From positions 8,682,001 to 8,746,000 of the forward strand of contig NC_088317.1 of NCBI RefSeq assembly GCF_910592395.1: DNA of 64,000 nt, in the 5' to 3' direction. This document shows, one piece after another, positions 40,736 through 52,160 of the stretch (positions within the stretch are counted from its first letter, which is position 1; every line of letters starts with the position of its first letter). The stretch comes from Lineus longissimus. Lineage: Eukaryota > Nemertea > Pilidiophora > Heteronemertea > Lineidae. Under the pieces are notes generated by a model. The model searched no databases, was not told where the DNA came from, and saw only the letters and a program-made list of their open reading frames with translations. The position numbers and the translations under genes are program-made.

Positions 40736-43375
40736 AGTTTGCACCACTGTCATGTAATGAGCATCATTTTATATCAGTTGAACCTCGATGATCAGTTTCG
40801 AGTGAATCAGCCTCTCCAGTACCTTTGAAATAATGCATCACAAAGACACTGGTCGATAATTATCACCCTTACCCTTATCTTTTTTCTTATATACGGGCGT
40901 AACATTAGCCAGCTTCAACGACGTTGGGAGCACACCAGACGACATGCTACAATTAAATATAAATGCACATAAGTCGCTCAAAGAAAGAGCACATTATTTC
41001 AATGGTATGTGTGAGATTCTATCTGGACGATAGGCCTTGTTTACATCGAGAGCACAAATACACTTTAAAACCTCATCGGCCGTAAATAAAAAGCACTCAA
41101 GCGACGGCTCGATGACAACATCAATATCCGCCATCTCAAATACCTCTGCGGAAAAAACTAATGCAAAATAGTTGTTGTACAAGCACGCTTTTTCACCGTT
41201 CTCCACAGCCTTTACTCCATTGTAACTAACAGTTTTCGGTATCCGATCAGCTTTTACTTTGTTATGATAAAAATACCAAAAACGTTTCGGACTAGTCTTC
41301 GCATCCCTGCCCACTGACTCGACATACAAATTGTAGCTTGTGCGAGACTTATCACTCAGCCTGTTTCTTAGGACCCTGCATTTGTTCCAAGAGCGCCCGT
41401 CCCTCCGGGCCTTACGTAGTGCTGTCTTCACCTTTTTTGACAAGTGCTTCAACTCACCAGTTACCCAACACGGTATCTTAGAGCTTTTTAAAACTTTCTT
41501 GTGAACAAAACATTCAACACCCCGATTTACAATGCCAATCCAGTCCTGCCATATACACACACCGAGACCTTCATGTCTTGCTTTGAAATCTGAACCTTTA
41601 CCAAGCTCTTTACAAAGAAAATTACGCAATACATTAATATTTGCACTCTTCCAATCTAACACTAATCGTAAACACAACCGGGTAGTTATCCGAACAAAAA
41701 CTGTCAGGCTAAACTTCTAAATCATTGATCTGTTCCGGTCTATTAGACAAAACAAGATCAAGAACGTTACCTGCCCTGCGCGTGGGCTCACGAACCATCT
41801 GCCACAGTGAACAGTTAAAGAAGAGATCAAAAACTCTTGCGCAACGTCATTTACCGAGTCGCAAACAACGATAGACCAATCAATGCTAGGAAAGTTTTAA
41901 ATCACCTTAAACACACACATCATAAATATGATTTTCACAATTATCTAGGATAGCTCTAATCTGACCGATAAACTCATGTACTGAAGCGACCTCGCGGTCA
42001 GGTGGACGATAATACACTACAACACCATGTTTCTTTCCATAGCTTCCCCTCAAATCTACTACAATACATTCTAGGTTATCAACCTCCAAATCTGACCGTC
42101 TCACACTGTTAATGTCACTTTACAGGGCCAGAAAAGCACCCCTTCCCCGATCATCATTTGGTCGATCCCTGCGGAATAAACAATAACTATCAAGCAGTAC
42201 CTCACTGTCCGAGACTTTCGATGTTGGCCACGTTTCAGTCACCGCTACACAATCAAAATAATTACACAATACCAGGCTTTTAAAATCGACGAGCTTATTC
42301 TAAAAATTGTCAACAGTTTTTACACTACGTGCGTTCAGCTGGATGGTAGACAGTTCGGAGAATAAATTACCGGTCTCATGTTCTCAAGCCTGACGATGTG
42401 CACCCCCTCGATAATTCCTCGTACTCATCTGCTCCGCATTACGTTGATCGGCCCTCCGTGTATTCTGCTGCCCATTAATACCTGGCTTTATAGACTCGTC
42501 GATTCTGGCCATAGCACCATTGCCTTGACCATGATGGCCTTGACGACGACGGCCCGAATTTACAGTATTCCAACCAGCATTGTGATCCTCGTCACGTGCC
42601 CTGTGTTCATACCTGGGCCTTTCATCGCCACGGGCCTTAACGACCCGATCACCGTCGAAACTTGCATGACCACGTGCTCCAGGAATGATATTTATAATAG
42701 TGCGAATTCCATGATACGTTCATGTTTTGGCTTGTCATGTTTTATCGACACAGCATATTATTGTCGACTATCTCTCAAAAGGTTCTTAGACTTCATTACA
42801 CGCTTTTTGTCATCAGCACATTTGAGTTTGGCAAGAACAATGCCTGGCTATGCATTATATGAACGTGTTCGTTCAGCACTCACAACCTAAACGTCAAGCT
42901 TTTGGGCCTAGCGGATAAGAGCGTTCACTTTACGCTCCACGGACGGCTCGTTAGCTCCTTCTGTCAGATTGCGAATAACAATAACCAAAGAGTAGTCCTC
43001 TGAAGTTTTGACAGATGACTTGATAGTATCCATGTCATCACGGACATCAAGTAGTGATGCATCCAAGTCTTCCCCGACTCCACGCATCTTAGTGGCAATT
43101 TGTCTCATTACATTATCAAATATTTTGACTATACGTTCCTCAAGACGAGACTAAAGATCGTCAAAACGACTGGCAATTCTGACTTCGGAGGCTTTAATAG
43201 CACTAAGAACAGCGGAGTACTGATACTGATCGTCCTTATCCTCAACACCATTACCGGCAGACTGGCTGCCCGCCTTTCCCTTTTTGTCTTTTTTGACTTT
43301 GTCCTTCCCCCGGCATTGCGCCACACTACCAGAATCCTTTCCTTGCGAACATGAATCAGACTCGGCACAAGTCAC
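40735..43375 (-). pseudogene. Degraded Jockey/CR1-type LINE, related to the intact one
   Basis: Minus-strand order: ORF1-like coiled-coil/RRM part (43375-42908, SLVIVIRNLTEGANEPSVE), endonuclease (about 42360-41900; ARSVKTVDN, TETWPTSK, YYRPPDREVASVHEFIG), linker (41677-40994; KTSPKRFWYFYHNK), and the first RT motifs (about 40990-40760; VYKKKDKGKG-type, NYRP). It ends there, so most of RT is missing. Stops and frameshifts are frequent. It shows the same domain layout as the intact LINE at 31875-35463. Confidence 0.8.
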
Positions 43376-44380
43376 ATTATTTTTCTCGCCACAAACAGTA
43401 TTGTTTTTTTTCAGTCGACACTTTGTGCCATTTCAATAGCGTGTTGTTGCCCAACGATGAAGACAATGAAACAGTGGCCGACGGATTCGGCCACGGGGGA
43501 GAATGTTCAGGCGTCAGCTTGCGCCAGCCCACCGACTGGCTGACTCGTAAGTGAGACCGGGGAGTGCCTGCATGTGACGAAAAAAATGGCGAGTTTTAGG
43601 AAAAAATAGTTTGCTCGTGGTTGATTTGTGCCGAACTAGTGACTTTAGATCGTTCGATTATAGAATCAATGTTATTCTGCTGGAAGATTAGATCGTTTAG
43701 AAGACGTAGAACCTAAATTTAGAAGTTGTCTTAAAAACTCGTTTGAACATCATCAAAATTCTAGTTTGTGCAGTGATTGAAGTTTGCGATTTCGCGGTTT
43801 GCCTGCTTGCGTACCTCGTGCGCTGTACGACCTTCACCTTTCGAGACCGTCAGCGTGTTTATGTATTTTGGGAGCTAGCTCGTCGCGTTTTTGCTGTATT
43901 CCTTAGCGACTGTTAGTGTATTATATGAGTTATCGTTTCGTCGTGTTTATGCCATAAAAATCGTTCGTGTTACATTTGTTTGAATAACCGCAATGCAACT
44001 TAGACTGCGCGTGGTTTTGTGATTAGTTTGTTCGTCGAAACTGTCTATGGAGAGCCATTACCGCAATAATCAACATTCTGATGTGGGAGTTTATTCATTC
44101 GAACAACCTGGCCGGTTGATGTGATTCGAAGTTAGATTCCATGGACTAAGAGTTATGTATATATGTTAAACAAACAAACCCGTAGCTGGAAAAGGCCAGA
44201 TAGCGGGTCCATCCGGTCGTCACAGGGATGGCTAGAGTATAAGTAAAGGAATCAAGAGGAAGAGAATAATCAGTGAGTTTCATAGTTGTTTAATTAAGAA
44301 GTCGAGGGCGTACATTTCGTTTCTTTATTATACAGTCCCAAAATAAGTATCATTTGGCGCCCCGCCCCACCACAAAAAAA
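43376..44380. other. No supported gene; probable LINE 5' leader
   Basis: GC-balanced sequence with no long frame. Position suggests the 5' leader of the minus-strand LINE. Nothing else is recognised. Confidence 0.35.
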
Positions 44381-44700
44381 TTACCAGCCGGAACAAAAAA
44401 GTTGAGAGAAGGCAACCCTGCCGCACCCCGGTGCGAATCTAAATTGCATTCGCTAGGGAGCCGCTGTGGATAACTTGACATGCCGAAGGTTTGTACTTGT
44501 TGCGAATCAGGTTGACGATCCTGCCTAGGATGCCATGATGTTCTATGAGTCTCGACATATTTTGTCGATCGACGACACCAAACGCTTCATCAAAGTCACC
44601 AAAGGTAATGCAGTCGGAAAAATTCCACCTCGAAAACTGCTTAAGGCACTGGTCATTGACAAGCGCCATGCCGTAACCATACCGCAGCCCGGCAAGTTAA
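44350..44700 (-). pseudogene. LINE reverse transcriptase fragment, motifs A-B
   Basis: The minus-strand frame reads CITFGDFDEAFGVVDRQNM (motif A, Asp kept), LIEHHGILGRIVNLIRNKY, and in the next frame IRTGVRQGCLLS (motif B). 'GVRQGCLLSP' is characteristic of RTE/Proto-type LINEs rather than the GVPQGS of the others here. About 110 codons remain. It abuts the pogo element. Confidence 0.75.
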
Positions 44701-44829
44701 AGTAAGCTTTTAAAACACCAGATGTCGCCCCATCAAGCAAACCAATTTCAAATGTCAGCAAACCTGGTATCAACAGGGCATGTTCAAAACCAATGCTAAA
44801 ACTCCCATGTCCAGAATGATACATCATTG

Positions 44830-47395
44830 TTCGAGGTAACATCACAAGCGTACGTATTGAGAGCTAATGCATAGCGACACATGCTGCTATTAGCAGGCCT
44901 GTTTTTGACAATATACTGTGGTTTCACTTTTATAACATAGTGACCTTGACTGGTCTGAAGTATAAATTCTCCCAACTGATCAGTTTTCATAGGCATTACA
45001 ACATGTGTAATAACATCAGGGCAATGAAATGAATGCCAGCAGAGGTACACATTGACCCATTATTGAATAGTTCTCATAGTGAATCCATTTCAATCAGCAT
45101 GACCCTTCTTTCTTCATTCCTCTGAAACCTTATTACCAAAGGCAAAGGCTATTTTGGAATGCGTTTCATACCGCTGACATGTTTATTTCCACATCTTTTC
45201 AACTTTTGCTGATGTCCCCTCATAACCTTATTTGATTGTTTTAAACATGTTAAATGTCCAGTTATTCCAACATTAATCAGTCGTAATACTGGTGGTTTTT
45301 ATCAACGTGTGCATGAAGCGGAACTTCTTGTGAAGTTAACCTAAAAAACGTCTGTCATGTAGGCTTTATGATTACATAATCAAAAAATTCAAACAAGATA
45401 AAAGCAGGTGCGTTGGCACCACATGTTCCTCAGAACGCATCTAACACAGAACACTAAACATGTTGAAAATCGCTGCCTTATCCTTGCTGATCCTGGTGAC
45501 AGCCATGCATCAAGGTGAAGACGATGAAGCTGATGTAGCCGCAAATGGTATGCCCGACAACAATGATGAAGGAAATGCATTTGCAGACCAACGTGTTCCC
45601 CGTCGACGCCAGAGTTATTCCATTGCGGAAAAGGTCCGTCGCCTGCTGGACTTCCATGGGTTACATCAACAGGGGAGGGTTCTTGATGCGGCAGAGTATG
45701 CACGAAATAATCACATCTCATACCAGACGTTCCGCACTTGGTTGAATAATGAGGAATGGATTATTGAGCAGGACGACCAGAACCGGGGTCAACGCAGAAG
45801 AGTGAGAGAGGGCCATGGTGGTTTGTGGCCGACAGTTGAAAACCGCGTCCTAGGACGAGTTCAGAACACGAGAGGAAGATGATTGCCTGTCTCGCTTGCT
45901 GATATCCATGATTATGGCATCGAAGAATTCGATTACTATTGGGCAGAACTCCCTGAAAATGAACGAAATCAACTGGAAGCTTCAAGAGCGGAAAGAGCAC
46001 ATTTCCATGCATCAAATGGGTGGGTTAACTATTTCAAAAAACGCAAAGGATTATCCCATCGAAAACGGACAAAGAACTCGACGACGATACCAGACGATGC
46101 TCCGCAACGTGTACAGGAATGCATTGGTCGTGTGCGAAATTCAGTCAGAGAATTCAATGTGCAACAAATGGTTAACATTAATCAGACATTCGTACAGTTA
46201 GACTTTCCCCCTCTCTACACTTACAGTGCCAGGGGTGCACGGCAGATCGATGTGAAAACATCTTTGGGCAACCACAAGCTTGGCTGTTCAGTGTCCCTAG
46301 CAATCGGTAGCAATGGGGAAAAACTTTCAGCGCATGTGACCTTTCGGGAGCCTGGATTTGTCCGACAAATTAGAGCATTGCATGAAAACAATGAACTACC
46401 AGAAAACGCTGTTTTTTCCAGTTCTCGCACTGGTTGGGTGAACACTGAAGTGTTAATAGACTGGCAAGATCGTGTGCTATTTCCAAATGTCGGAGATCTA
46501 CAGGATGCTATTGGTTCCAAAATGTTGAGTGTGGACAGATTTCGTGCACACCTTCAGCATTCAGTATCCCAGTGATTAACCATGGCCTCCTATTAGACTA
46601 CATCCCAGCAGGCTGCACTTCCCTGGTGCAGCCATTAGATTTAGTAGTCATGAGGCCGTTTAAGACGCTGGTCAGAAAATATTGGAAACAGTGGAAAGTC
46701 TTAAACACTGATGATGATGGTGTATCCCAACGGATTTCATTGTTAATTTTTTTGCAGATCATAAGCCGTGCCTGGGATGAGGTAGACCCTCATTCAGCAG
46801 AACATGCATTTGCTGTAGCAGGACTCACGGGTGAACAACAAGTTGTAGGCCTAAATGATTTTGTTCAAGTAGAGGGAGAAGAGCCAAATGATGACGATCT
46901 AGAGTTTTTTGACGAGCCACCAGCTACGGATGATGAATTTGAATTTGAGTAATTGATTGGTTTTTATTTCTCATTTTTCCGGGAGCAAACGGAGGAATGT
47001 TTGACCTTGTAAGTATTTTTTTCAGAAGTGCAGTATATGTAATAAAATACAGAACCAAACGAAAATAAAGTTCTACTTGGCCTATGTTCATGTTCGTAGA
47101 CGGAAACGTGTCCTATTGCCATATTTCAATGACCTAAAACCAATTTGTCTGGTGTCATAATGATTTAAGAATGAATGAATACCGTGCACGGTCATCTGAA
47201 TGCCACAGTTATCCATTATAAGAGGGCGTATGCAATACATGAAAAGAATTACCGCTACAAGTTGGGAGAATTTATACTTCAGATCAGTGAAGGTCGCTAT
47301 GTTATAAAAGTGAAACCACAGTATATTCACTTGAATTCTTGTCATATTAGTGTCTGTATTGAGATAGCATGCATCTGTGTTGAATGGTTGACTTA
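44830..47395 (+). mobile_element. pogo/Tigger-type DNA transposon with long inverted repeats
   Basis: Inverted arms flank a pogo-type transposase. 44910-44975 and 47262-47327 are reverse complements over 66 bp with 3 mismatches (core TTGGGAGAATTTATACTTCA), and weaker similarity extends outward on both sides. Outer borders and the TA duplication are not resolved. Confidence 0.7.
45460..46952 (+). pseudogene. pogo/Tigger-type transposase
   Basis: The ATG at 45460 starts a frame with an N-terminal HTH (SIAEKVRRLLDFHGLHQQGR ... FRTWL). An in-frame TGA lies at 45880-45882. The CENP-B-type domain (FHASNGWVNYFKKRKGLSHR) follows, then the DDE-like core: INQTFVQLDFPPLYT, LGCSVSLAIGSNGEKLSAHV, KMLSVDRFRAHLQ with candidate second Asp. 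A frameshift near 46565 leads to IPAGCTSLVQPLDLVVMRPF and an acidic tail ending DDEFEFE. The order matches pogo/Tigger transposases. The first catalytic Asp position is not clear and two breaks make it inactive. Confidence 0.8.
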
Positions 47396-48165
47396 GGTTA
47401 GTAAGAACATAAACACAGTAATGTATATTTTAAAAGTCATTTCGGCCCCGAAAGAGATATGGGTTTGGTACGGTAGCGAAGACTTGTATAAAGAATCTAC
47501 GAGAATCGTGGAATGGATGAAGGAAAAGCCCAAGGCGGTGGCTCGAGTTAAGAAAATCTATGACGTCCACATCGCCAGGGATTTTTGCAATCTTGCAGAA
47601 GCCGTCAGGAGCTCTCCTTTCTCTGGTGTGCTTCTGCTCTTGTCCTTTCCGGGAACAAGTGGCAGCCGTAACATGTTCAACAATCGTGTAAACAGTTGGC
47701 TGTGAATTTCATTTGTACATGGCATCAATTTGAGAGGATGGTCTAGCATAAAAGCGTTAGGTAACCGACAACTACTACCGAGCACTGTGGGCACGATTTC
47801 CCTCCGTCGGTGGATACTAATCGGGTACTTCTAAAAGGTCAGCCGGCAAGCAGAATGAGGGGGCTCTCACGAGGAGGCTTTAACTGCTCCTCTTTCTCAT
47901 CTGCCTACTGTGCTGACTCCAAAACTGCTATAACACTGCTTCCATGATGACTTTGCACATACCCTATCGTTGGTAAGCCTAAACGGAGACTTGAACAAAC
48001 CCTTTGTGCGATTAAATGTTCTTTTGTTCCTAAGACGTCTCTTTTTTGCACGTTATAATATAACTTCTTTTGAATCGGCATCTAACTTAAATCAGGACAT
48101 AATTGCGCGATTATCATCTTTGTCCGCACACAACACTGCTCTCATTGAGTACTGGGAACATATTA
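47396..48165. other. No supported gene
   Basis: Frames at 47421-47705 (+) and 47558-47794 (-) have no recognisable domain. Probably relic mobile DNA. Confidence 0.4.
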
Positions 48166-48169
48166 ACAT

Positions 48170-50495
48170 TAAAGCTTTGTGATTAGTCAATGATCTCTGG
48201 CCTGGGCACAATCACTGGATGCTTGGCTGGGTCAGGAATACATTCGTTCTTCAAACGTCCCGTCACTTTCAGGAGCTGGTCTTCGTCCAGATATGGCTCT
48301 AATTCAAATATTGAACTCAGCTTCGTAATGCGTCCATTGGTTCTAAAAGTGTTTAACTCGTTGCTGTGATGCTTTTTCTGGCGACATTACAGGATAGTTC
48401 GTTCGGGTGCCTTTACACCATCAGATGAAATACGTTCGTTCATCTTGCGCCTTTCCTGTTGTAGCCACTTGAGGAATCTCATCAAATACGCCACAGGAAT
48501 CTCATCAGATACGCCACTACATTGAGTAGCCGAGGCCAGCTTGAATAATTATCTGTTAAATAGGTTTAAGATGATATCGCCATGTACCTTCACAATCGCA
48601 CAGGACATGGCTTCCTTCTTGACTTCGGGATCTCTCTCAAGCAGGTCAGGCTGCCCTTATGGTATTTCTGGCTCACTGTCTTCACTCAACCATAAGTACG
48701 CTGGACCTTGGCCCCATCTGGTGTTGGACAACATCTGTTCGGCGTTTAACCCTCTTGAGGCGTCACCAAAGTGTCATTAAAGTTTGGGAAACTGTACCCA
48801 TGAATTTCAAACAAAGTCACACACAAAATTATTTTAAATTCAAAATTAGGACCTTTTTGAGAGGCAGATGTGTGTACTACAAAAATACTGGACTTATCCC
48901 GCTCCGTGGAAATAAACCTCAATAAGGTCAAATGTTATATCCTTTTCAAGCAGCACATTTTCACTCATAATTTTGATATTGATCCATCGTGTGCCTGTGA
49001 TTACATATCCCAAAAAAACAGAACACCTATTCTTTCTACTTGCGATGCCCTCTTGCTAAAAACATCAGAGCCGATCTTCTTCAGGACCATGGACATCTGC
49101 TTTGCTTTAATCATGTATTTCTTACGTTAAATTTAAACCAAAAGCGTGTTACCCTACTTCACGGGCACCAATCACTTTCACATTTTACCAATCAAAATAG
49201 TGTTTCTCGTGTAGCAAAATTTAATGTGGATGTTATATGAACTTAGGCAAGTTCGGTTGGGTGGCGTAACTGTACAAAGACGCACAATATCGGTGTGAGA
49301 AGAAGGTAATAAGATAGTATTTTGAATATAAACAAATGTGAATTTTTATATAGATTAAATACACAAAAATAATGAAGTTGCGGAAATGGCAGTGGCGCGT
49401 GTCGTCATTAGTGCGTATCTCGCGATTTGGAGCAGGTTTACTACTTGGGTTTCGCAAAGTTCGGAACAAGGGGTTACAGTATCTATGTTACAGGCTAGAC
49501 GTCATGTGACACTCCAGTAGCTTGTTCGTTGATACTCGGACCAGCTCGAGGGGGCTTTGTCTCGATGCAGCCACGTTGCCTTTCGTAGGCCTTGCTTATT
49601 CCGTGTTTTAGACAACCCTGCCCCAAACTAGTCTGCTCCCCACAAATGTGACATTACCAAACGTAACATTTACTTGTGGCGTAATCTATACGCGCTCTAT
49701 AGTCAGTCCAAGCTATCAGTGAAACTGCGTGGTGTCACGTATACTTTTTTTTACTGTCATTACTGTTATACATCTAGTGTCTTTTACATTTTTCTGCATT
49801 TTCTTCTCTTCTTTTTCAACTTGCCTTGGCTAAAAAATAGATCTATATAGCAAATTGTACAGCCAGGGCTGCCCATGTCCTCATAGGGGAGCTAGGCCCT
49901 AGCTAAATTCATTGATGTAAATCAAATATGTGTATTGTCTGGAAACGTTTCGTCTTGTTCTTGACATATTGGAGAACGATGGTGCTGTCCGTCCAAAACG
50001 AAGACTCTTGCAGGGGTATTCTCATCTCACGACGTATTAGGTTATCAATATTCACAGCGAGCACAGCAGCGGACAGCTTTAGGCAGGGAATCGTCATCGG
50101 TGTCATTGGCGCCAGTCTTGATTTCGCCATCAGTATTGTGAAGTGTACGGCGCCGTCGCTGTTCACCAGTCTCAGGAATCTCACAGCACCATAGGCATCG
50201 GCTGATCCATCGGAGTAGTGATGTAGTCTTGCTTCAGTGATGTCAGTCGCTTGAATACATCTAGGCACTTGAAAACCATTCTAGTTTGGGTAGGTCATCT
50301 AACCATCTCTGCCATATTTTGGTGCTGGTGGGGCTCATTTTGCGCATATCATCCCTTGTCCGACCTGCATTCCGTCTGGCAGATCACCTTTGCTTCACTG
50401 ACGGATGGACAAACCAATCCTAGGGGGTCGTACATTGAGCTGGTGATCCTAAGTAGGCCTCGTCTGGTGAAGTTAGTTCCTTGTAGCGAATAGTG
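48170..50495 (-). pseudogene. BEL/Pao pol fragment (third copy), interrupted
   Basis: Minus strand: 50495-50280 carries TRRGLLRITSSMYDPLGL (start of RNase H region). 50268-49909 carries RNase H proper: HHYSDGSADAYGAVRFLR (DGS in place of DAS), PCLKLSAAVLAVNID, SSFWTDSTIVLQYV. Similarity stops at about 49900 and resumes at 48530-48170 with VAYLMRFLKWLQQERR, ELEPYLDEDQLLKVTGRLKN and KHPVIVPRPEIID, the integrase N-terminal region. The middle 1.36 kb is unrelated insertion. Confidence 0.75.
48540..49900. other. Insertion of unknown type within the BEL pol fragment
   Basis: It separates two collinear BEL pieces. Plus-strand frames (48541-48780, 48659-48925) have a faint LINE C-terminal flavour (VWETVPMNF, SHTQNYFKFKIRTFL) but no RT motif. 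No terminal repeats were found. Confidence 0.4.
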
Positions 50496-50519
50496 AGGCC
50501 AAACGTGTCTGTCTCTGTC

Positions 50520-51485
50520 TCACTCAATCGGCAGGGAGTCGGACATCATGTCGAGATCTTTGATTGTCTTTCCTCTTTCCTCGGAATGAACAGGAGGATA
50601 TTTTCACTAAACACCTCAACAAAAGTAAGCCCCCCTCTAAACAATTGATTATAATTTCTAAAGTATCCACGACAATGCGATGATAATTGCAGGACATCAT
50701 TATATCATACTTTGTGAAGTAGTCTGCCAAGACGATTTATATTCGACCATTAACCACAAATAGATCAGAGGCCAATTTTAACCATGGTCCCTTGGCGATT
50801 TTGTGTGGGATAAGAGACTCGTTCTTGTCTTGAGGTCGATACTCCTGGCATGTGCTGCATGTTCTAACAAGGTCTTCCACATCTCTGTTGATGTTTGGCC
50901 AGTATACAGTTCCTTTAGCCAGTCTTCTTGACTTCTCGATACCTTGATGGGCGGCATGGACCTTTTCGCGTATATCTTTGCGGAGTGTCTCTGGAATGAG
51001 GACTTGCTTACCCTTGAACAGGATACCATCCTCAATTGCTAGTTCATCTCTGCAGGACCATAATTGCCTTAGTGGGGATGAAAGATCATTCTGCTTCATC
51101 GGCCATCCTCTACATACGTACTCGCCCAATTGTTGCAGGACTGGATCATTGCTTGTGTGGTCTCTGAGCTGCTGTGGCTTGTAGGCACCACAATGGAAAA
51201 GGTATTGGTTGGTGGTCTCGCCTTCTATCTTCTGCTCCGGGTCATATGGCACTACATCTGTGGCGACAAAGTGGACTCTGGTGGCTAGCTTTACTTCAGC
51301 ATCATTAGATTGGTTGGGCAAGCGACTTAGCACGTCGGAGAGGACCATCTCTGGGCCGGGACGATAAACCAGTCGAAAATAATTGTAGCCTCTGATTTTC
51401 TGAAACATTCTATATAAGCGGCCCGGTAGTCGGTAGAGCGGCATCTCTTTCAAAGTCACTAGTGGGTTCTGCTCTGTTTTATTAT
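50520..51485 (-). pseudogene. Ty3/gypsy RNase H end and integrase
   Basis: From about 51480 the minus strand reads LKEMPLYRLPGRLYRM, YFRLVYRPGPEMVLSDVLSRL (end of gypsy RNase H). A linker and the HHCC zinc domain follow: VHAAHQGIEKSRRLAKG, WPNINRDVEDLVRTCSTCQ. Next is the entry to the integrase core, WLKLASDLFVVNGR (first catalytic Asp), then DYFTKYDI in another frame. The rest of the core is missing. The upstream part of RNase H lies at about 52160-52073. Confidence 0.85.
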
Positions 51486-51494
51486 TATTTATTA

Positions 51495-52070
51495 TTATTA
51501 TTATTATTATTATCAAAACATATTTGTTGGTACCTTTATCAACAAATTGCTCAAAGGCACCTTACAATCTAAGAAACAATGTGCTCAAAGAACTAAAATA
51601 CAGCAATAAAACAATAAAACAATTTAGGACCACATTATTAAAAAACGGATTTAAAAATAGGCTAATTTAAAAATATAGGTTTTCAATGCCTTCTTGAAGA
51701 TGCCCAGGTCAGCTGTCGATCGGATGGACAGAGGAAGTTCATTCCACAGCCTTGGGGCCGAAGCCCCAAAATATCTCCCTCCACAGACCGTCCTATGGCG
51801 GGGGACCTTGAGTTTATACTCCCCCGCAGAGCGGAGTGCGCTGCCAGGCCTGTGGAAGGAAACCAACTCCGAGATGTAAGGAGGGGTTGTGGAATAAAGG
51901 GCTCGAAAGGTATGGATGAGAACTTTGTACTGGATCCTAAACTTCACGGGCAACCAATGTAGGTCGATCAGTACAGGTGTTATGTGGTCAGACATTTTAG
52001 TACAAGTGATCAAACGTGCCGAGGCGTTTTGAACGTTTTGATTGCTGCACCTAACCCCTTTCTGGGATGC
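51495..52070 (-). pseudogene. L2-like LINE 3' part nested in gypsy RNase H
   Basis: The minus-strand frame reads VQNASARLITCTKMSDHIT, LIDLHWLPVKFRIQYKVL, RPGSALRSAG, APRLWNELPLSIRS and FKKALKTYIFKLAY, the L2/CR1 C-terminus. The 3' end has GGTGCCTTTGAGCA and a long TTATTATTA tail (about 51480-51520). Gypsy residues (LKKLISSKSTLAYYDPKEPV, TLEVDASQKG) lie directly upstream in the same open frame, so the insertion point is visible. Confidence 0.85.
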
Positions 52071-52072
52071 GT

Positions 52073-52160
52073 CAACTTCGAGAGTCACCGGCTCCTTCGG
52101 ATCATAGTAGGCCAATGTGGATTTACTGGAAATAAGCTTTTTCAGGTGCTCAAATTGTAT
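52073..52160 (-). pseudogene. Ty3/gypsy RNase H start, short fragment
   Basis: FEHLKKLISSKSTLAYYDPK and TLEVDASQKGV form the start of gypsy RNase H, with the catalytic Asp of VDAS. The next 55 or so residues expected before the piece at 51480 are absent, so the LINE insertion was accompanied by a deletion or the element was already truncated. Confidence 0.75.
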
